The position numbers and the translations under genes are program-made. Below the pieces are notes generated by a model that saw only the letters and a list, made by a program, of their open reading frames with translations, searched no databases and was not told the origin of the DNA. Below are positions 14,054 to 24,657 of a DNA stretch of 64,000 nt, piece by piece; the first letter of the stretch is position 1; each line of letters begins with the position of its first letter. Source of the DNA: Cichorium intybus (lineage: Eukaryota > Streptophyta > Magnoliopsida > Asterales > Asteraceae); the NCBI GenBank assembly GCA_023525715.1, contig CM042014.1, positions 17,215,563 through 17,279,562 of the forward strand, in the 5' to 3' direction.

Positions 14054-17000
14054 CTAATTACTAAAACTTATATCATCTCTTAATCCAATGCTCCTAGCAT
14101 GCTGATCATGCTTAATCCTACTCAGAGCCTTTGTCAAGGGATCTGCAGGATTATCTTCCGATGATACCCTCTTTACAAGGAGGTGACCTTCTTCTACCCT
14201 ATGCCTGATGTAGTGGTACTTTCTGTCGATATGTCTGGACTTTCCATGATCTCGCGGTTCCTTTGTCAAGGCGACCGCACCTTCATTATCGCAGAACAAT
14301 TCCAAGGGCTCCTGAATACTCGGGACTACTCCAAGGTCACCGATAAAGTTCTTCAGCCAAGCCGCTTCCTTTGACGCTTCACTTGCTGCTATGTACTCTG
14401 ATTCGCACGTGGAATCAGCCACTGTTTCTTGCTTGGAACTTTTCCAAGTCACTGCTCCACCGTTCAAAAGGAATACCCAGCCCGACTGAGACAGACCACT
14501 GTCTCTATCCGTCTGAAAGCTGGCATCTGTATATCCTTCAACTCTCAAGGTATCACTGCCACCGAGGACTAACACCATGTTCTTTGTCCTTCGCAGATAC
14601 TTGAGTATATTTTTCACAGCTATCCAATGCGCCCTTCCAGGGTTACCCTGGTACCGACTGACCATGCTTAAGGCAAAAGCCACGTCAGGGCGAGTACACG
14701 TCATAGCGTACATGATCGATCCCACAGCCGAAGCGTATGGTACTCGACTCATCTCAGCTATTTCCTCGTCTGTACTCGGACTTTGAGTCTTACTCAGCTT
14801 CGCATTACTTTGGATAGGCAGCTCTCCCTTCTTGGAATTTTCCATACTAAACCTCTTTAGTACCTTATCCAAGTATGTACCCTGACTGAGTCCAATCAGT
14901 CTCTTCTTCCTATCTCTCAATATTCTAATCCCAAGAATATAGGCAGCCTCTCCTAGGTCCTTCATGGCGAAACATTTCCCAAGCCAAGCCTTAACATCTT
15001 GCAAGGTTGGAATATCGTTTCCCATGAGCAGTATGTCATCGACATACAGCACCAGAAAAGTGACTATACTCCCACTAGCCTTGACATATACGCAGGACTC
15101 ATCCTCGCTCCTAGAGAAGCCAAACTCTTTGACTTTCTCATGGAAACAAAGATTCCAGCTGCGAGAAGCTTGCTTCAATCCGTAGATTGATCTCTCAAGC
15201 TTACACACCTTATTAGGATACTTTGCATCGACGAAACCCTCTGGCTGATTCATGTAAACATCCTCAGTCAGCTTCCCATTAAGGAAAGCGGTTTTGACGT
15301 CCATCTGCCAAATTTCATAGTCATGAAATGCAGCTATGGCCAGCATAATCCTGATAGACTTTATCTTAGCTACTGGTGAGAAGGTCTCGTCATAATCAAC
15401 CCCTGGGGTTTGAGTAAAACCCTTCGCAACCAGTCTTGCCTTGAAAGTGTGTACCTTTCCGTCCATGTCTGTCTTCTTCTTGAAGATCCATTTGCACCCG
15501 ACTGTCTTTCGACCCGGTACATTGTCAACCAAGTTCCAAACTTGATTGTCATACATGGACTTGATCTCGCTATCCATGGCCTCTTTCCACTTGGCAGACT
15601 CAGGGCCCGCCACTGCTTCCTGGTAGTTAGCTGGTTCATCCAAATTTATCAGTGTCCTATCACTGACAAAAGTGTCCCCATCCGAAGTTATATGGAACCC
15701 ATAAAACTCGGGTGGCATGCTAACCCTACTAGAACGCCTAAGAGGTAAGGATACATCTGTCGGGCCAACAGGAACTTCTTCCTCATGTTGGTTGCTAGTT
15801 TCTCCTAAGGTTGCGTCATCTGATGACTCTTGAATTTCTTCCAGATCAATGGTACTCCCACTGTCCTCTTTGAATACGAGCTCTCTCTCTCGAAAGACTG
15901 CTCGTCTAGCTACAAAGACCACGTCCTCGCTCGGTCTGTAGAATAGATATCCAAAGGACTGTTTGGGATAACCAATGAAGAAACACCTTTCGCTTCTGTC
16001 TGCGAGTTTGTCTTGAGTCTCTCGTCTAACGAAAGCCTCACAACCCCAGACCTTGATATGTGCTAACGAGGGAGCTTTCCCCGTCCACATCTCATGAGGT
16101 GTTTTCGCAACCTTCTTAGTTGGGACAAGATTGAGGATATGGGCGGCAGTCTCTAAGGCATACCCCCAGAAGTGAATGGGAAGTGAAGCTCGACTCATCA
16201 TGGAACGAACCATGTCCAACAGGGTTCGGTTGCGCCTCTCTGCAACACCGTTCAACTGTGGTGTCCTGGGAGGTGTTAACTGCGAAACTATTCCGCATTC
16301 CTTTAGATAGTCCAGGAACTCGATACTTAGATACTCTCCGCCTCTGTCGGATCTGAGCATCTTTATCTTCCTGCCTAATTGATTCTCTACTTCGTTCTTA
16401 AACTCTTTGAACTTTTCAAAGGTGTCCGACTTGTGCTTGATCAAGTAGATGTAACCGTATCTACTAAAATCGTCGGTAAAAGTCACGTAGAACCGCGTGC
16501 CATCCTTTGTGGTTGATCTGAATGGACCACACACATCCGTGTGAATAATGTCCAATAGACCCTCACCTCTTTCAAAAGACCCTTTGAAAGGTGATTTAGT
16601 CATCTTGCCCAACAGACAAGATTCGCATACATCATCCGACTTGAGGTCGAATGATTCCAACACTCCATCCTTTTGGAGTTGGGCGATGCGTTTCTTGCTG
16701 ATGTGCCCGAGCCGACTATGCCACAGACATGCCTTTTCCACGTCACTAGTAGAATCAATATAATTTACACTTTGTCCTAGATTGTCAACACATTTCACAG
16801 TTTCATACACACCATTACAAGGATAAGCAGTAAAATTCAAAATACCATTTTTGAAAACAGAAATAGATCCGATATTATTATCAAAAGAAAAATGAAATCC
16901 TTGTCTGAATAATGCGTGAAATGAAATAATATTTCTTGCCATTTCTGGCGAATAGCAACAATCTAATAAATCTAAACAAACTTCACTACTAAGCACTAAA

Positions 17001-18085
17001 CTATAAACTCCAATCTTGGTAACAGGGGACGATCTCCTATTGCCCATGATCAAGTTCAGTCTACCGTGCTCCACCTCCCTGCTTTCCTTTAGGCCCTGCA
17101 TATCAGAACAAATGTGAAAACCACATCCTGTATCAAGGACCCAAGAGTTAGAAGATGGTGAGTTTTTAGAGATAGTGTATATACCTGCTGTCGATGGCTT
17201 TACTTTCCCATCCTTGACATCCTGCAAGTATTTGGGGCAGCTTCTCTTCCAATGACCCTTTTCTTTGCAGTAGAAACAGTTTGCTTCATCGGGGTTGGCC
17301 ACACAAGGAATTTGGGAAGTCTTGGTTCTTGAGCCATTACTGGATGACCCGACCTGAACCTTTTCCCTCCAATTTTGCTTAGGAGGGCCCTTCCTTTTCT
17401 TTCCTTTGCCACTTCCAATGGCTAGAACGGGCTGATTAACCGAGGGTACACTTTTACCCTTCATCCCGTCTTCAGCTACTCGAAGCATGCGATGCAACTC
17501 AGCCATATTAGCCTGATTGTTGTTCAAATGATAAGCCAGCCTGAACTGGTCATAAGAACTCGGCAACGAGTTAAGCACTATGTCAACGGCCAACTGTTCC
17601 GGTACAGGCATCGCAAGCTTTCTAAGCCGCTCCACGTAACCTTGCATTCTTTGCACATGAGTGCAGATGGATTCTCCATCTTTGGGTTTGCTGTTCGTGA
17701 AGTCCTTGACCACTTCGCACCTTTCGATGCGCTCTTGCTTGCGGAACTTTTCCGCTAGCTCCTTGTGCATCTCATAGGGCCAGTAGTCTTCGTATATTCT
17801 CTGCAATTCGGGGTTCATTGTGGCGATCATGATGCAGGCCACTTTGGTTGCATCATCAGTATGTTTTTGGTACGAGGCAATTTCCTCGGGAGTAGCAGTT
17901 TCGGGGTCGACATCGACAAGCTCGGTCTCGAGAACATACTCTTTGTTCTCATACCTCAGAGCCATCTTGATGTTTCTAATCCAGTCATTATAGTTTGTCC
18001 CGTTCAATTGAACCTTGGAACATAGTGAGAGGATTGAGGGAACACTGGAGTTTGATTGGGGAGCGGATTGATCAGCAGAAGACAT
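14054..18085 (-). CDS. Copia gag-pol polyprotein (element B)
   Basis: A single uninterrupted 1343-codon ORF encoding all copia functions in the usual order. Gag with UBN2-type core (LNGTNYNDWIRNIKMAL) is followed by a CCHC knuckle CFYCKEKGHWKRSC near residue 270. The aspartic protease has WVLDTGCGFHICSD near 315, where DTGC replaces the usual DSGA-type site. GAG-pre-integrase ends LWHSRLGHISKKRI, and the integrase core runs from HTDVCGPF near 513 with the TDD, D-R-G-G-E and GVAERRN blocks. Reverse transcriptase includes MDVKTAFLNG and YVDDILLMGND near 1013; RNase H includes YTDASFQ near 1184 and ends ADPLTKALSRIKH. No frameshift or missing catalytic block was seen, so the element could be autonomous. 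Confidence 0.95.
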   Translation of the reverse strand: MSSADQSAPQSNSSVPSILSLCSKVQLNGTNYNDWIRNIKMALRYENKEYVLETELVDVDPETATPEEIASYQKHTDDATKVACIMIATMNPELQRIYEDYWPYEMHKELAEKFRKQERIERCEVVKDFTNSKPKDGESICTHVQRMQGYVERLRKLAMPVPEQLAVDIVLNSLPSSYDQFRLAYHLNNNQANMAELHRMLRVAEDGMKGKSVPSVNQPVLAIGSGKGKKRKGPPKQNWREKVQVGSSSNGSRTKTSQIPCVANPDEANCFYCKEKGHWKRSCPKYLQDVKDGKVKPSTAGIYTISKNSPSSNSWVLDTGCGFHICSDMQGLKESREVEHGRLNLIMGNRRSSPVTKIGVYSLVLSSEVCLDLLDCCYSPEMARNIISFHALFRQGFHFSFDNNIGSISVFKNGILNFTAYPCNGVYETVKCVDNLGQSVNYIDSTSDVEKACLWHSRLGHISKKRIAQLQKDGVLESFDLKSDDVCESCLLGKMTKSPFKGSFERGEGLLDIIHTDVCGPFRSTTKDGTRFYVTFTDDFSRYGYIYLIKHKSDTFEKFKEFKNEVENQLGRKIKMLRSDRGGEYLSIEFLDYLKECGIVSQLTPPRTPQLNGVAERRNRTLLDMVRSMMSRASLPIHFWGYALETAAHILNLVPTKKVAKTPHEMWTGKAPSLAHIKVWGCEAFVRRETQDKLADRSERCFFIGYPKQSFGYLFYRPSEDVVFVARRAVFRERELVFKEDSGSTIDLEEIQESSDDATLGETSNQHEEEVPVGPTDVSLPLRRSSRVSMPPEFYGFHITSDGDTFVSDRTLINLDEPANYQEAVAGPESAKWKEAMDSEIKSMYDNQVWNLVDNVPGRKTVGCKWIFKKKTDMDGKVHTFKARLVAKGFTQTPGVDYDETFSPVAKIKSIRIMLAIAAFHDYEIWQMDVKTAFLNGKLTEDVYMNQPEGFVDAKYPNKVCKLERSIYGLKQASRSWNLCFHEKVKEFGFSRSEDESCVYVKASGSIVTFLVLYVDDILLMGNDIPTLQDVKAWLGKCFAMKDLGEAAYILGIRILRDRKKRLIGLSQGTYLDKVLKRFSMENSKKGELPIQSNAKLSKTQSPSTDEEIAEMSRVPYASAVGSIMYAMTCTRPDVAFALSMVSRYQGNPGRAHWIAVKNILKYLRRTKNMVLVLGGSDTLRVEGYTDASFQTDRDSGLSQSGWVFLLNGGAVTWKSSKQETVADSTCESEYIAASEASKEAAWLKNFIGDLGVVPSIQEPLELFCDNEGAVALTKEPRDHGKSRHIDRKYHYIRHRVEEGHLLVKRVSSEDNPADPLTKALSRIKHDQHARSIGLRDDISFSN

Positions 18086-19336
18086 CTATAAAAGAAGGTA
18101 AGTTTAATTAGATACTTGTCGGTCCTTATAATAACCCAATATAAAATAAGGCTAGGATCCAACTATAACAATTTGCAACATAGAAGAGGGATGCCGTAAT
18201 CTATAAGCAAATTTTATAAAGGTAGGCGAATGACGATTCAGCCGATTCCACCGCGGAAAAATAATCTTATTATAAATGGAATTCCTAGTTTCTTATGAGA
18301 TTAATTGAACTGTTCAATAGCATGTTTAATCTCGGATATGCCCCACCGTTTGTGACTGGGATGCCGAGGATCACAAACCGGGTGTGAATAACCATGCAAA
18401 TTAGCTTGGTGCTCTCGGGGTCCATTATCATCTCAAATTGATGTGCCGGTAAACCACACACGCTCCATCAACAATGATAACACCCGAGACACCCATTGCC
18501 ACTCTTTATGAACCCCTATTGGTGTGCCGGTAAACCACACACGCTCCACCAACGTTTCATAAAGTGCAATGTGCAATTTCATGGGGTAGCATCAAATTCA
18601 CATTTTCCTAAAGTAACTAGATTGGGATTTGTTTTAGGGTTCTAGTACTTTCAATTATAGCATTATACTTTTAAGAGGCTTAGCGGTTCTATCATACCCG
18701 TTCAGCTAACGACACTCGACTGACCAGGAGAGCGGTGGGTAAGAGTAGATACCCATTAGACTAACATTTTATAGTCAGTCGCCTTATACCCTCTTTATAG
18801 GACAGTTTTGTGAATGAGGCTTACTAGCGGTAGACTAACCAATTTTCTTATATATAAATAATTAACTTTTAATCATAAATATATAAGATATATTTTAAAC
18901 TCTTTAAAATATTTTAGATTTAATTTTCTAAGAATTTTCTCAAATTAATTCATAATTTTCGAAAATTTAAATTAAATCATTAATAAATTTAATTGGTCTT
19001 TTAATTAAACAATTTAATTAAACTAATTAAATCTAGGTTACAGATTACCAATTAATCAAATTAATTAACCTGTAATGGTCCCATGAATTTCGAAATTCAC
19101 ATGCCAAATAAAAGGGTTCAAGTTATTTTAATTGATTTAGTTACCAAAAATAACAACACACAAATAAGGCAAGCAAATCAAGCAATCAAGGAAGGGACCA
19201 AGGAGGGTGGCGGCTAGGGTTAGGAAACCCTAGCCTTGGGATCGAAATTAGCCTCCTCCCAAGGGTTTATTTTCGCAAAACCCTAAGGCACAAAACAGTT
19301 TATGCAGTTCATAATCAATCACAAGAAAACAAGCTA
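18086..19336 (-). promoter_or_regulatory. Copia B 5' leader with structured RNA region
   Basis: About 1.25 kb between PBS and gag start with no long ORF. At 18348-18580 lie three adjacent stem-loops. The first has stem GTTTGTGA/TCACAAAC. The second has segments CTCGGG/CCCGAG, TTATCAT/ATGATAA and TTGATG/CATCAA. The third has CATTGC, TTTATGAA and TTGGTG paired with their complements. The second and third share the loop TGCCGGTAAACCACACACGC. A further stem TGGGTA/TACCCA lies at 18736-18755. The same set is present in element A (see findings). Such leaders usually hold packaging, dimerisation or translation signals; which applies here is unknown. Confidence 0.6.
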
Positions 19337-19348
19337 GCTCTGATACCA
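19337..19348 (-). promoter_or_regulatory. Primer-binding site of copia B
   Basis: Minus strand TGGTATCAGAGC, complementary to the 3' end of initiator Met-tRNA, one base inside the 5' LTR. Confidence 0.9.
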
Positions 19349-19349
19349 C

Positions 19350-20118
19350 TGAAGGGTTTCTATGCAATCAATGAACACAAAATAACCTAAGGTTCACATG
19401 CAACCCTAATATTGATCTATGTTTTCTTCTATGAAGATTAGAACTAAGAACCTAAAGGATACAATTCAATTCTAAAGAAGAATCAAGAAAAACCAACCTT
19501 AGATCTTATGATCCTTTTAAGCAGCAGCAAAATTATCCTGCCTCAGATGAAAGTCACACCCAGGTGATGGAAGAATCAGTCCAGCAGAGTAAATCCAGAG
19601 AGAAGATGGCGTCAATATGAGGTGCCAGGGGGTTCCTTTTATAGCCTCCAAGGGTTACACCTGAAACCCTAAGGAGCCTCCAACTGGACAAGGCTTTTGA
19701 CCACTTGGACCAGGCTTACCAAACCCTAATTAGGGTTTCGCCAATCCCTTGGAGGAGCCTCCAAGTTGGCGCCACTTTTGGTCCCTGGTTTTTCCTGGCC
19801 AGTTATTCAACTATTGAATAAATACCAAACCAGTCCCTGCACCTTTTAATTAATTAATTTAATCTCCAAATTAAATCCAATTAATTCTAGATTAAATCTC
19901 AATTGATTAATATAGTTTCTAATTAATATATTAGCACTTAAATATATTAATAAACCATATATATATATTCTATTGATTTATTATACAATTAATAAATCAA
20001 CTATTCTCTCTACTGAACTATCTTTCCTCCACCCATGAGGGCAACCCAAATGGACTTTGCTTTTAATCATAAGATAAAAGTTCAATTACAAGTCATGGCT
20101 TAGACACCTAATCCAACA
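19350..20118 (-). repeat. 5' LTR of copia B
   Basis: Identical by eye to 12500-13268. It is followed by the atata target-site copy. Confidence 0.95.
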
Positions 20119-20123
20119 ATATA

Positions 20124-20625
20124 CTTATGTCTTTTACTAGTCAAATCATTCACAACAACACGTTTTATAACACCGTGTTACCGATGCGGTTTCGCATTGT
20201 CAATGAACAACCGCTTGGTAAAACATAACTTATATGTCTCTACTTAAAGATCAAAAGATGTTATCGTCTCAACATTGCTTATGATGAAATCCATGAAGCA
20301 ATCAGTTGAGCGTGGGTTTATCCAATACTCAAATCCCTATTTTCTAAGTACTCATGAATATTGTAGCAATCTTATTGCTATGTCTAACTCATTAGACAAT
20401 CTACAAAACAATTCATGACAGTCTTCATTCATACTTACTCCCTAAGAAGCATGAGCGACTGTGGATATTCAAATAATACAATATTATTTAGGAAGTAAAC
20501 ATGCAAAATGAAACACAACAATAAACAATCGACAAAAGGCAGTATCAAATACTCATCAACAAAACTATATTATTAATTCACCAAAGTCAATTACATTTAT
20601 ATTGTAATAAGTTTCAAAATCCTAT
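20124..20625 (-). other. Copia A 3' non-coding DNA, right of element B
   Basis: Continuation of element A after the nested insertion. It has no ORF and is similar to 13565-14053 of element B. Confidence 0.7.
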
Positions 20626-23600
20626 CTAATTACAAAAACTAATATCATCTGTTAATCCTATGCGTCGTGCATGCTGATAGTGCTTAATCCTACTCAGAGC
20701 CTTTGTCAATGGATCTGCAGGATTATCTTCTGATGATACCCTCTTCACTACGAGGTGACCTTCTTCTACCTTATGTCTTATGTAGTGGTACTTTCTGTCG
20801 ATGTGTCTGGACTTTCCATGATCCCTCGGTTCCTTCGTCAAAGCAACCGCTCCTTCATTATCGCAGAAAAGTTCCACAGGCTCCTGAATACTCGGGACTA
20901 CTCCAAGGTCACCGATGAAGTTCTTCAGCCAAGCCGCTTCTTTTGCCGCTTCACTCGCTGCGATGTACTCTGATTCGCACGTTGAATCAGCCACCGTCTC
21001 TTGCTTGGAACTTTTCCAAGTCACTGCTCCCCCATTCATCAGGAATACCCAGCCTGACTGAGACCGACCATTGTCTCTATCTGTCTGAAAGCTGGCATCA
21101 GTATACCCGTCAACTCTCAAGGTATCACTGCCACCAAGGACTAAGACAAAGTTCTTCGTCTTGCGCAGATACTTGAGTATGTTTTTGACCGCTGTCCAAT
21201 GTGCCCTACCAGGGTTCCCCTGGTATCGACTGACCATGCTCAAGGCAAAGGCCACGTCGGGACGAGTACACGTCATGGCATACATGATCGACCCCACAGC
21301 CGAAGCATAAGGTACCCGACTCATGTCCGCAATTTCATCGTCTGTACTTGGACTCTGAGTCTTACTCAGCTTAGCATTACTTTGCATTGGTAGCTCTCCC
21401 TTCTTGGAATTTTCCATACTAAATCTTTTCAGTACCTTGTCCAAGTATGTACTCTGACTAAGTCCAATTAGTCTTTTCTTCCTATCTCTTAATATTCTTA
21501 TCCCGAGAATATAGGCTGCCTCTCCTAGGTCTTTCATGGCAAAACACTTCCCGAGCCAAGACTTGACATCTTGCAAAGTCGGGACGTCGTTTCCCATGAG
21601 TAGTATGTCATCTACATACAGCATCAGGAAGGTGACTATACTCCCACTAGCTTTGACATATACGCAAGACTCATCCTCGCTCCTAGAGAAACCAAATTCT
21701 TTGACTTTCTCGTGGAAACAAAGATTCCAGCTGCGAGAAGCTTGTTTTAATCCATAGATGGATTTCTCAAGCTTACACACTTTGTCAGGATACTTTGCAT
21801 CAACAAAACCCTCTGGCTGATTCATGTAAACATCCTCAGTCAACTTTCCATTAAGGAAAGCGGTTTTGACGTCCATCTGCCAAATTTCATAATCATGAAA
21901 TGCAACTATGGCCAGCATAATCCTGATCGACTTTATCTTAGCCACTGGTGAGAAGGTCTCATCATAGTCAATCCCTGGGGTTTGAGTAAAGCCCTTCGCA
22001 ACCAGTCTTGCTTTGAAAGTGTGTACCTTTCCGTCCATGTCGGTCTTCTTCTTGAAGATCCATTTGCACCCGACTGTCTTTCGACCCGGTACATTGTCAA
22101 CCAAGTTCCAAACTTGATTGTCATACATGGACTTGATCTCGCTGTCCATTGCCTCTTTCCACTTGGCGGACTCAGGGCCCGCCACCGCTTCCCGGTAGTT
22201 AGCAGGTTCATCCAAATTTATCAGTGTCCTATCACTGACAAACGTATCTCCATCCGTAGTTATATGGAATCCATAAAACTCGGGTGGTATGCTAACTCTA
22301 CTGGAACGCCTAAGAGGTAAGGATATATCAGTCGGACCAACATGAACTTCTTCCTCTTGTTGGTTGCTAGTTTCTCCTAAGGTTGCATTGTCGGGTAACT
22401 CTTGAATTTCTTCAAGGTCAATGGTACTCCCACTGTCCTCTTTGAATATGAGTTCTCTCTCTCGAAAGAATCCCCGTCTCGCTACAAAGACCACGTCCTC
22501 GCTTGGTCTGTAGAACAGGTATCCAAATGACTGTTTGGGATATCCAATGAAAAAACATTTCTCGCTTCTCTCTGCGAGTTTATCGTGAGTCTCTCGTCTA
22601 ACGAAAGCCTCACAACCCCAGACTTTGATATGTGCTAACGAGGGAACTTTCCCCGTCCACATCTCATGAGGTGTCTTAGCAACCTTCTTAGTAGGGACAA
22701 GATTAAGGATATGGGCGGCAGTCTCTAAGGCATACCCCCAGAAGTGAATGGGAAGTGAAGCTCGACTCATCATGGAACGAACCATGTCTAACAAGGTTCG
22801 GTTACGTCTCTCGGCAACACCGTTCAACTGTGGTGTTCGAGGAGGCGATAACTGTGAAACTATCCCACATTCCTTTAGATAGTCTAGGAACTCGATACTA
22901 AGATACTCTCCGCCTCTGTCGGACCTGAGCATCTTTATCTTCCTGCCCAATTGATTCTCAACTTCATTTTTGAACTCTTTGAACTTTTCAAAGGTGTCTG
23001 ACTTGTGTTTGATTAAGTAGATATACCCGTATCTATTAAAATCGTCAGTGAAGGTCACGTAGAACCGCGTGCCGTCTTTTGTGGTAGATCTAAAGGGACC
23101 ACACACATCTGTGTGTATGATGTCCAAAAGACCTTCACCTCTTTCAAAGGACCCTTTGAATGGTGATTTAGTCATCTTGCCCAAAATACAAGACTCGCAT
23201 ACATCATCCGATTTGAGGTCGAATGATTCCAACACTCCATCCTTTTGGAGTTGGGCGATGCGTTTCTTGTTAATGTGCCCAAGACGACAGTGCCACAAGC
23301 ACGCCTTTTCTACACCACTAGAAGAATCAATAAAGTTTACACTATGACCTAAATTGTCTACACATTGCACAGTTTCATACACACCATCACAAGGTAAAGC
23401 AGTAAATACAGAAATACCATTTTGAAAAACAGAAATGGAACCATTACTATTATCAAACGAGAACTGTAATCCTTGTCTAAACAATGCATGAAATGAAATA
23501 ATATTCCTTGCCATTTCTGGCGAATAGCAACAATTAATAAGTTCTAAACAAACACCACTACTGAGCACTAAACTATAAGTCCCGATCTTGGTCACAGGCG

Positions 23601-24657
23601 ACGATCTCCTATTCCCCATGATCAGGTTGAGTCTACCGTGCTCCACCTCCCTGCTTTCCCTTAGGCCCTGCAAATCAGAACAAATGTGAAAACCACATCC
23701 TGTATCAAGGACCCAAGAACTGGAAGATGGTGAGTTTTTAAAGATAGTGTAAATACCTGCTGAAGTTGGCTTGACTTTGCCATCCTTCAAGTCTTGCAGG
23801 TATGTAGGGCAGCTTCTCTTCCAATGGCCCCGTTCCTTGCAATAGAAGCACTCTGCCTCCTTGGGATTGGCATTATGAGGAATGCCAGAAGTCTTGGGTT
23901 TGGAGCCGCTGCTGGACGATCCAACATGCACCTTTTCCCTCCAATTCTGTTTAGGAGGGCCCTTTCTCTTCTTCCCTTTTCCACCAGCAATTGCCAGGAC
24001 GGCTTGATTAGCAGCGGGTATACTCTTACCCTTCATTCCGTCCTCGGCGGTGCGGAGCATGCGATGCAGTTCGGCCAAAGTGGCCTGGGAGTTGTTCAGA
24101 TGATACGCCAGTGTGAACTGGTCATATGAACTAGGCAGAGAATTCAGCACTATGTCTACAGCCAAATCCTCGTGAACCGGCATCTCAAGCTTCCGGAGCC
24201 TTTCCACGTACCCTTGCATTCTCTGCACGTGGTTGCAAATGGACTCTCCATCTCTAGGCTTTGCATTAGTGAAAGCTTTGACTACCTCGCGCCTCTCAAT
24301 GCGCTCCTGCTTGCGGAACTTTTCCGCCAGCTCTTTGTGCATTTCATAGGGCCAGTAGTCTTCATATATTCTTTGCAACTCTGGGTTCATTGTAGCTATC
24401 ATGATGCAAGCCACTTTGGTTGCATCATCAGTATGTTTTGCGTATTGAGTGATTTCTTCGGGAGTAGCATTATCATGGTCAATTTCAACCAGCTCGGTTT
24501 CTAGAACATACTCTTTATGTTCAAACCTCAGAGCCATCTTGATGTTACGGATCCAGTCATTATAGTTGGTACCGTCCAACGTGACTTTGGAGCATAATGA
24601 CAAGATTGAGGTAACATTTGAGTTAGAGTGGGGAGCGGATTGTTCGGCAGAAGACAT
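20626..24657 (-). CDS. Copia gag-pol polyprotein (element A)
   Basis: A second intact 1343-codon ORF with the same layout as element B. Gag includes LDGTNYNDWIRNIKMAL and the CCHC knuckle CFYCKERGHWKRSC. The protease again has the DTGC site. The integrase starts at HTDVCGPF; the RT has YVDDILLMGND; the RNase H ends ADPLTKALSRIKHYQHAR. It is equal in length to B and highly similar along the whole protein, with more changes in gag and in the linker between integrase and RT. The two are sister elements of one family rather than duplicates, because LTRs and leader differ more than the pol region. No disabling change was seen. Confidence 0.95.
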   Translation of the reverse strand: MSSAEQSAPHSNSNVTSILSLCSKVTLDGTNYNDWIRNIKMALRFEHKEYVLETELVEIDHDNATPEEITQYAKHTDDATKVACIMIATMNPELQRIYEDYWPYEMHKELAEKFRKQERIERREVVKAFTNAKPRDGESICNHVQRMQGYVERLRKLEMPVHEDLAVDIVLNSLPSSYDQFTLAYHLNNSQATLAELHRMLRTAEDGMKGKSIPAANQAVLAIAGGKGKKRKGPPKQNWREKVHVGSSSSGSKPKTSGIPHNANPKEAECFYCKERGHWKRSCPTYLQDLKDGKVKPTSAGIYTIFKNSPSSSSWVLDTGCGFHICSDLQGLRESREVEHGRLNLIMGNRRSSPVTKIGTYSLVLSSGVCLELINCCYSPEMARNIISFHALFRQGLQFSFDNSNGSISVFQNGISVFTALPCDGVYETVQCVDNLGHSVNFIDSSSGVEKACLWHCRLGHINKKRIAQLQKDGVLESFDLKSDDVCESCILGKMTKSPFKGSFERGEGLLDIIHTDVCGPFRSTTKDGTRFYVTFTDDFNRYGYIYLIKHKSDTFEKFKEFKNEVENQLGRKIKMLRSDRGGEYLSIEFLDYLKECGIVSQLSPPRTPQLNGVAERRNRTLLDMVRSMMSRASLPIHFWGYALETAAHILNLVPTKKVAKTPHEMWTGKVPSLAHIKVWGCEAFVRRETHDKLAERSEKCFFIGYPKQSFGYLFYRPSEDVVFVARRGFFRERELIFKEDSGSTIDLEEIQELPDNATLGETSNQQEEEVHVGPTDISLPLRRSSRVSIPPEFYGFHITTDGDTFVSDRTLINLDEPANYREAVAGPESAKWKEAMDSEIKSMYDNQVWNLVDNVPGRKTVGCKWIFKKKTDMDGKVHTFKARLVAKGFTQTPGIDYDETFSPVAKIKSIRIMLAIVAFHDYEIWQMDVKTAFLNGKLTEDVYMNQPEGFVDAKYPDKVCKLEKSIYGLKQASRSWNLCFHEKVKEFGFSRSEDESCVYVKASGSIVTFLMLYVDDILLMGNDVPTLQDVKSWLGKCFAMKDLGEAAYILGIRILRDRKKRLIGLSQSTYLDKVLKRFSMENSKKGELPMQSNAKLSKTQSPSTDDEIADMSRVPYASAVGSIMYAMTCTRPDVAFALSMVSRYQGNPGRAHWTAVKNILKYLRKTKNFVLVLGGSDTLRVDGYTDASFQTDRDNGRSQSGWVFLMNGGAVTWKSSKQETVADSTCESEYIAASEAAKEAAWLKNFIGDLGVVPSIQEPVELFCDNEGAVALTKEPRDHGKSRHIDRKYHYIRHKVEEGHLVVKRVSSEDNPADPLTKALSRIKHYQHARRIGLTDDISFCN

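Larger units (their letters stand above)
12500..20118 (-). mobile_element. Ty1/copia retrotransposon B nested in A
   Basis: A 7.6 kb element with 769-bp LTRs at 12500-13268 and 19350-20118 that look identical by eye. atata lies on both sides (12495-12499, 20119-20123), and an iMet-type PBS lies next to the right LTR. It has one long gag-pol ORF (14054-18085). Identical LTRs, an open ORF and clean TSDs point to a very recent insertion, younger than A. Confidence 0.97.

Noticed and set aside
15410..15748. ORFs opposite to, or out of frame with, the two copia gag-pol genes
   Set aside because: They are shadows of the long pol frame and occur at the same places in both elements because the sequences are similar.
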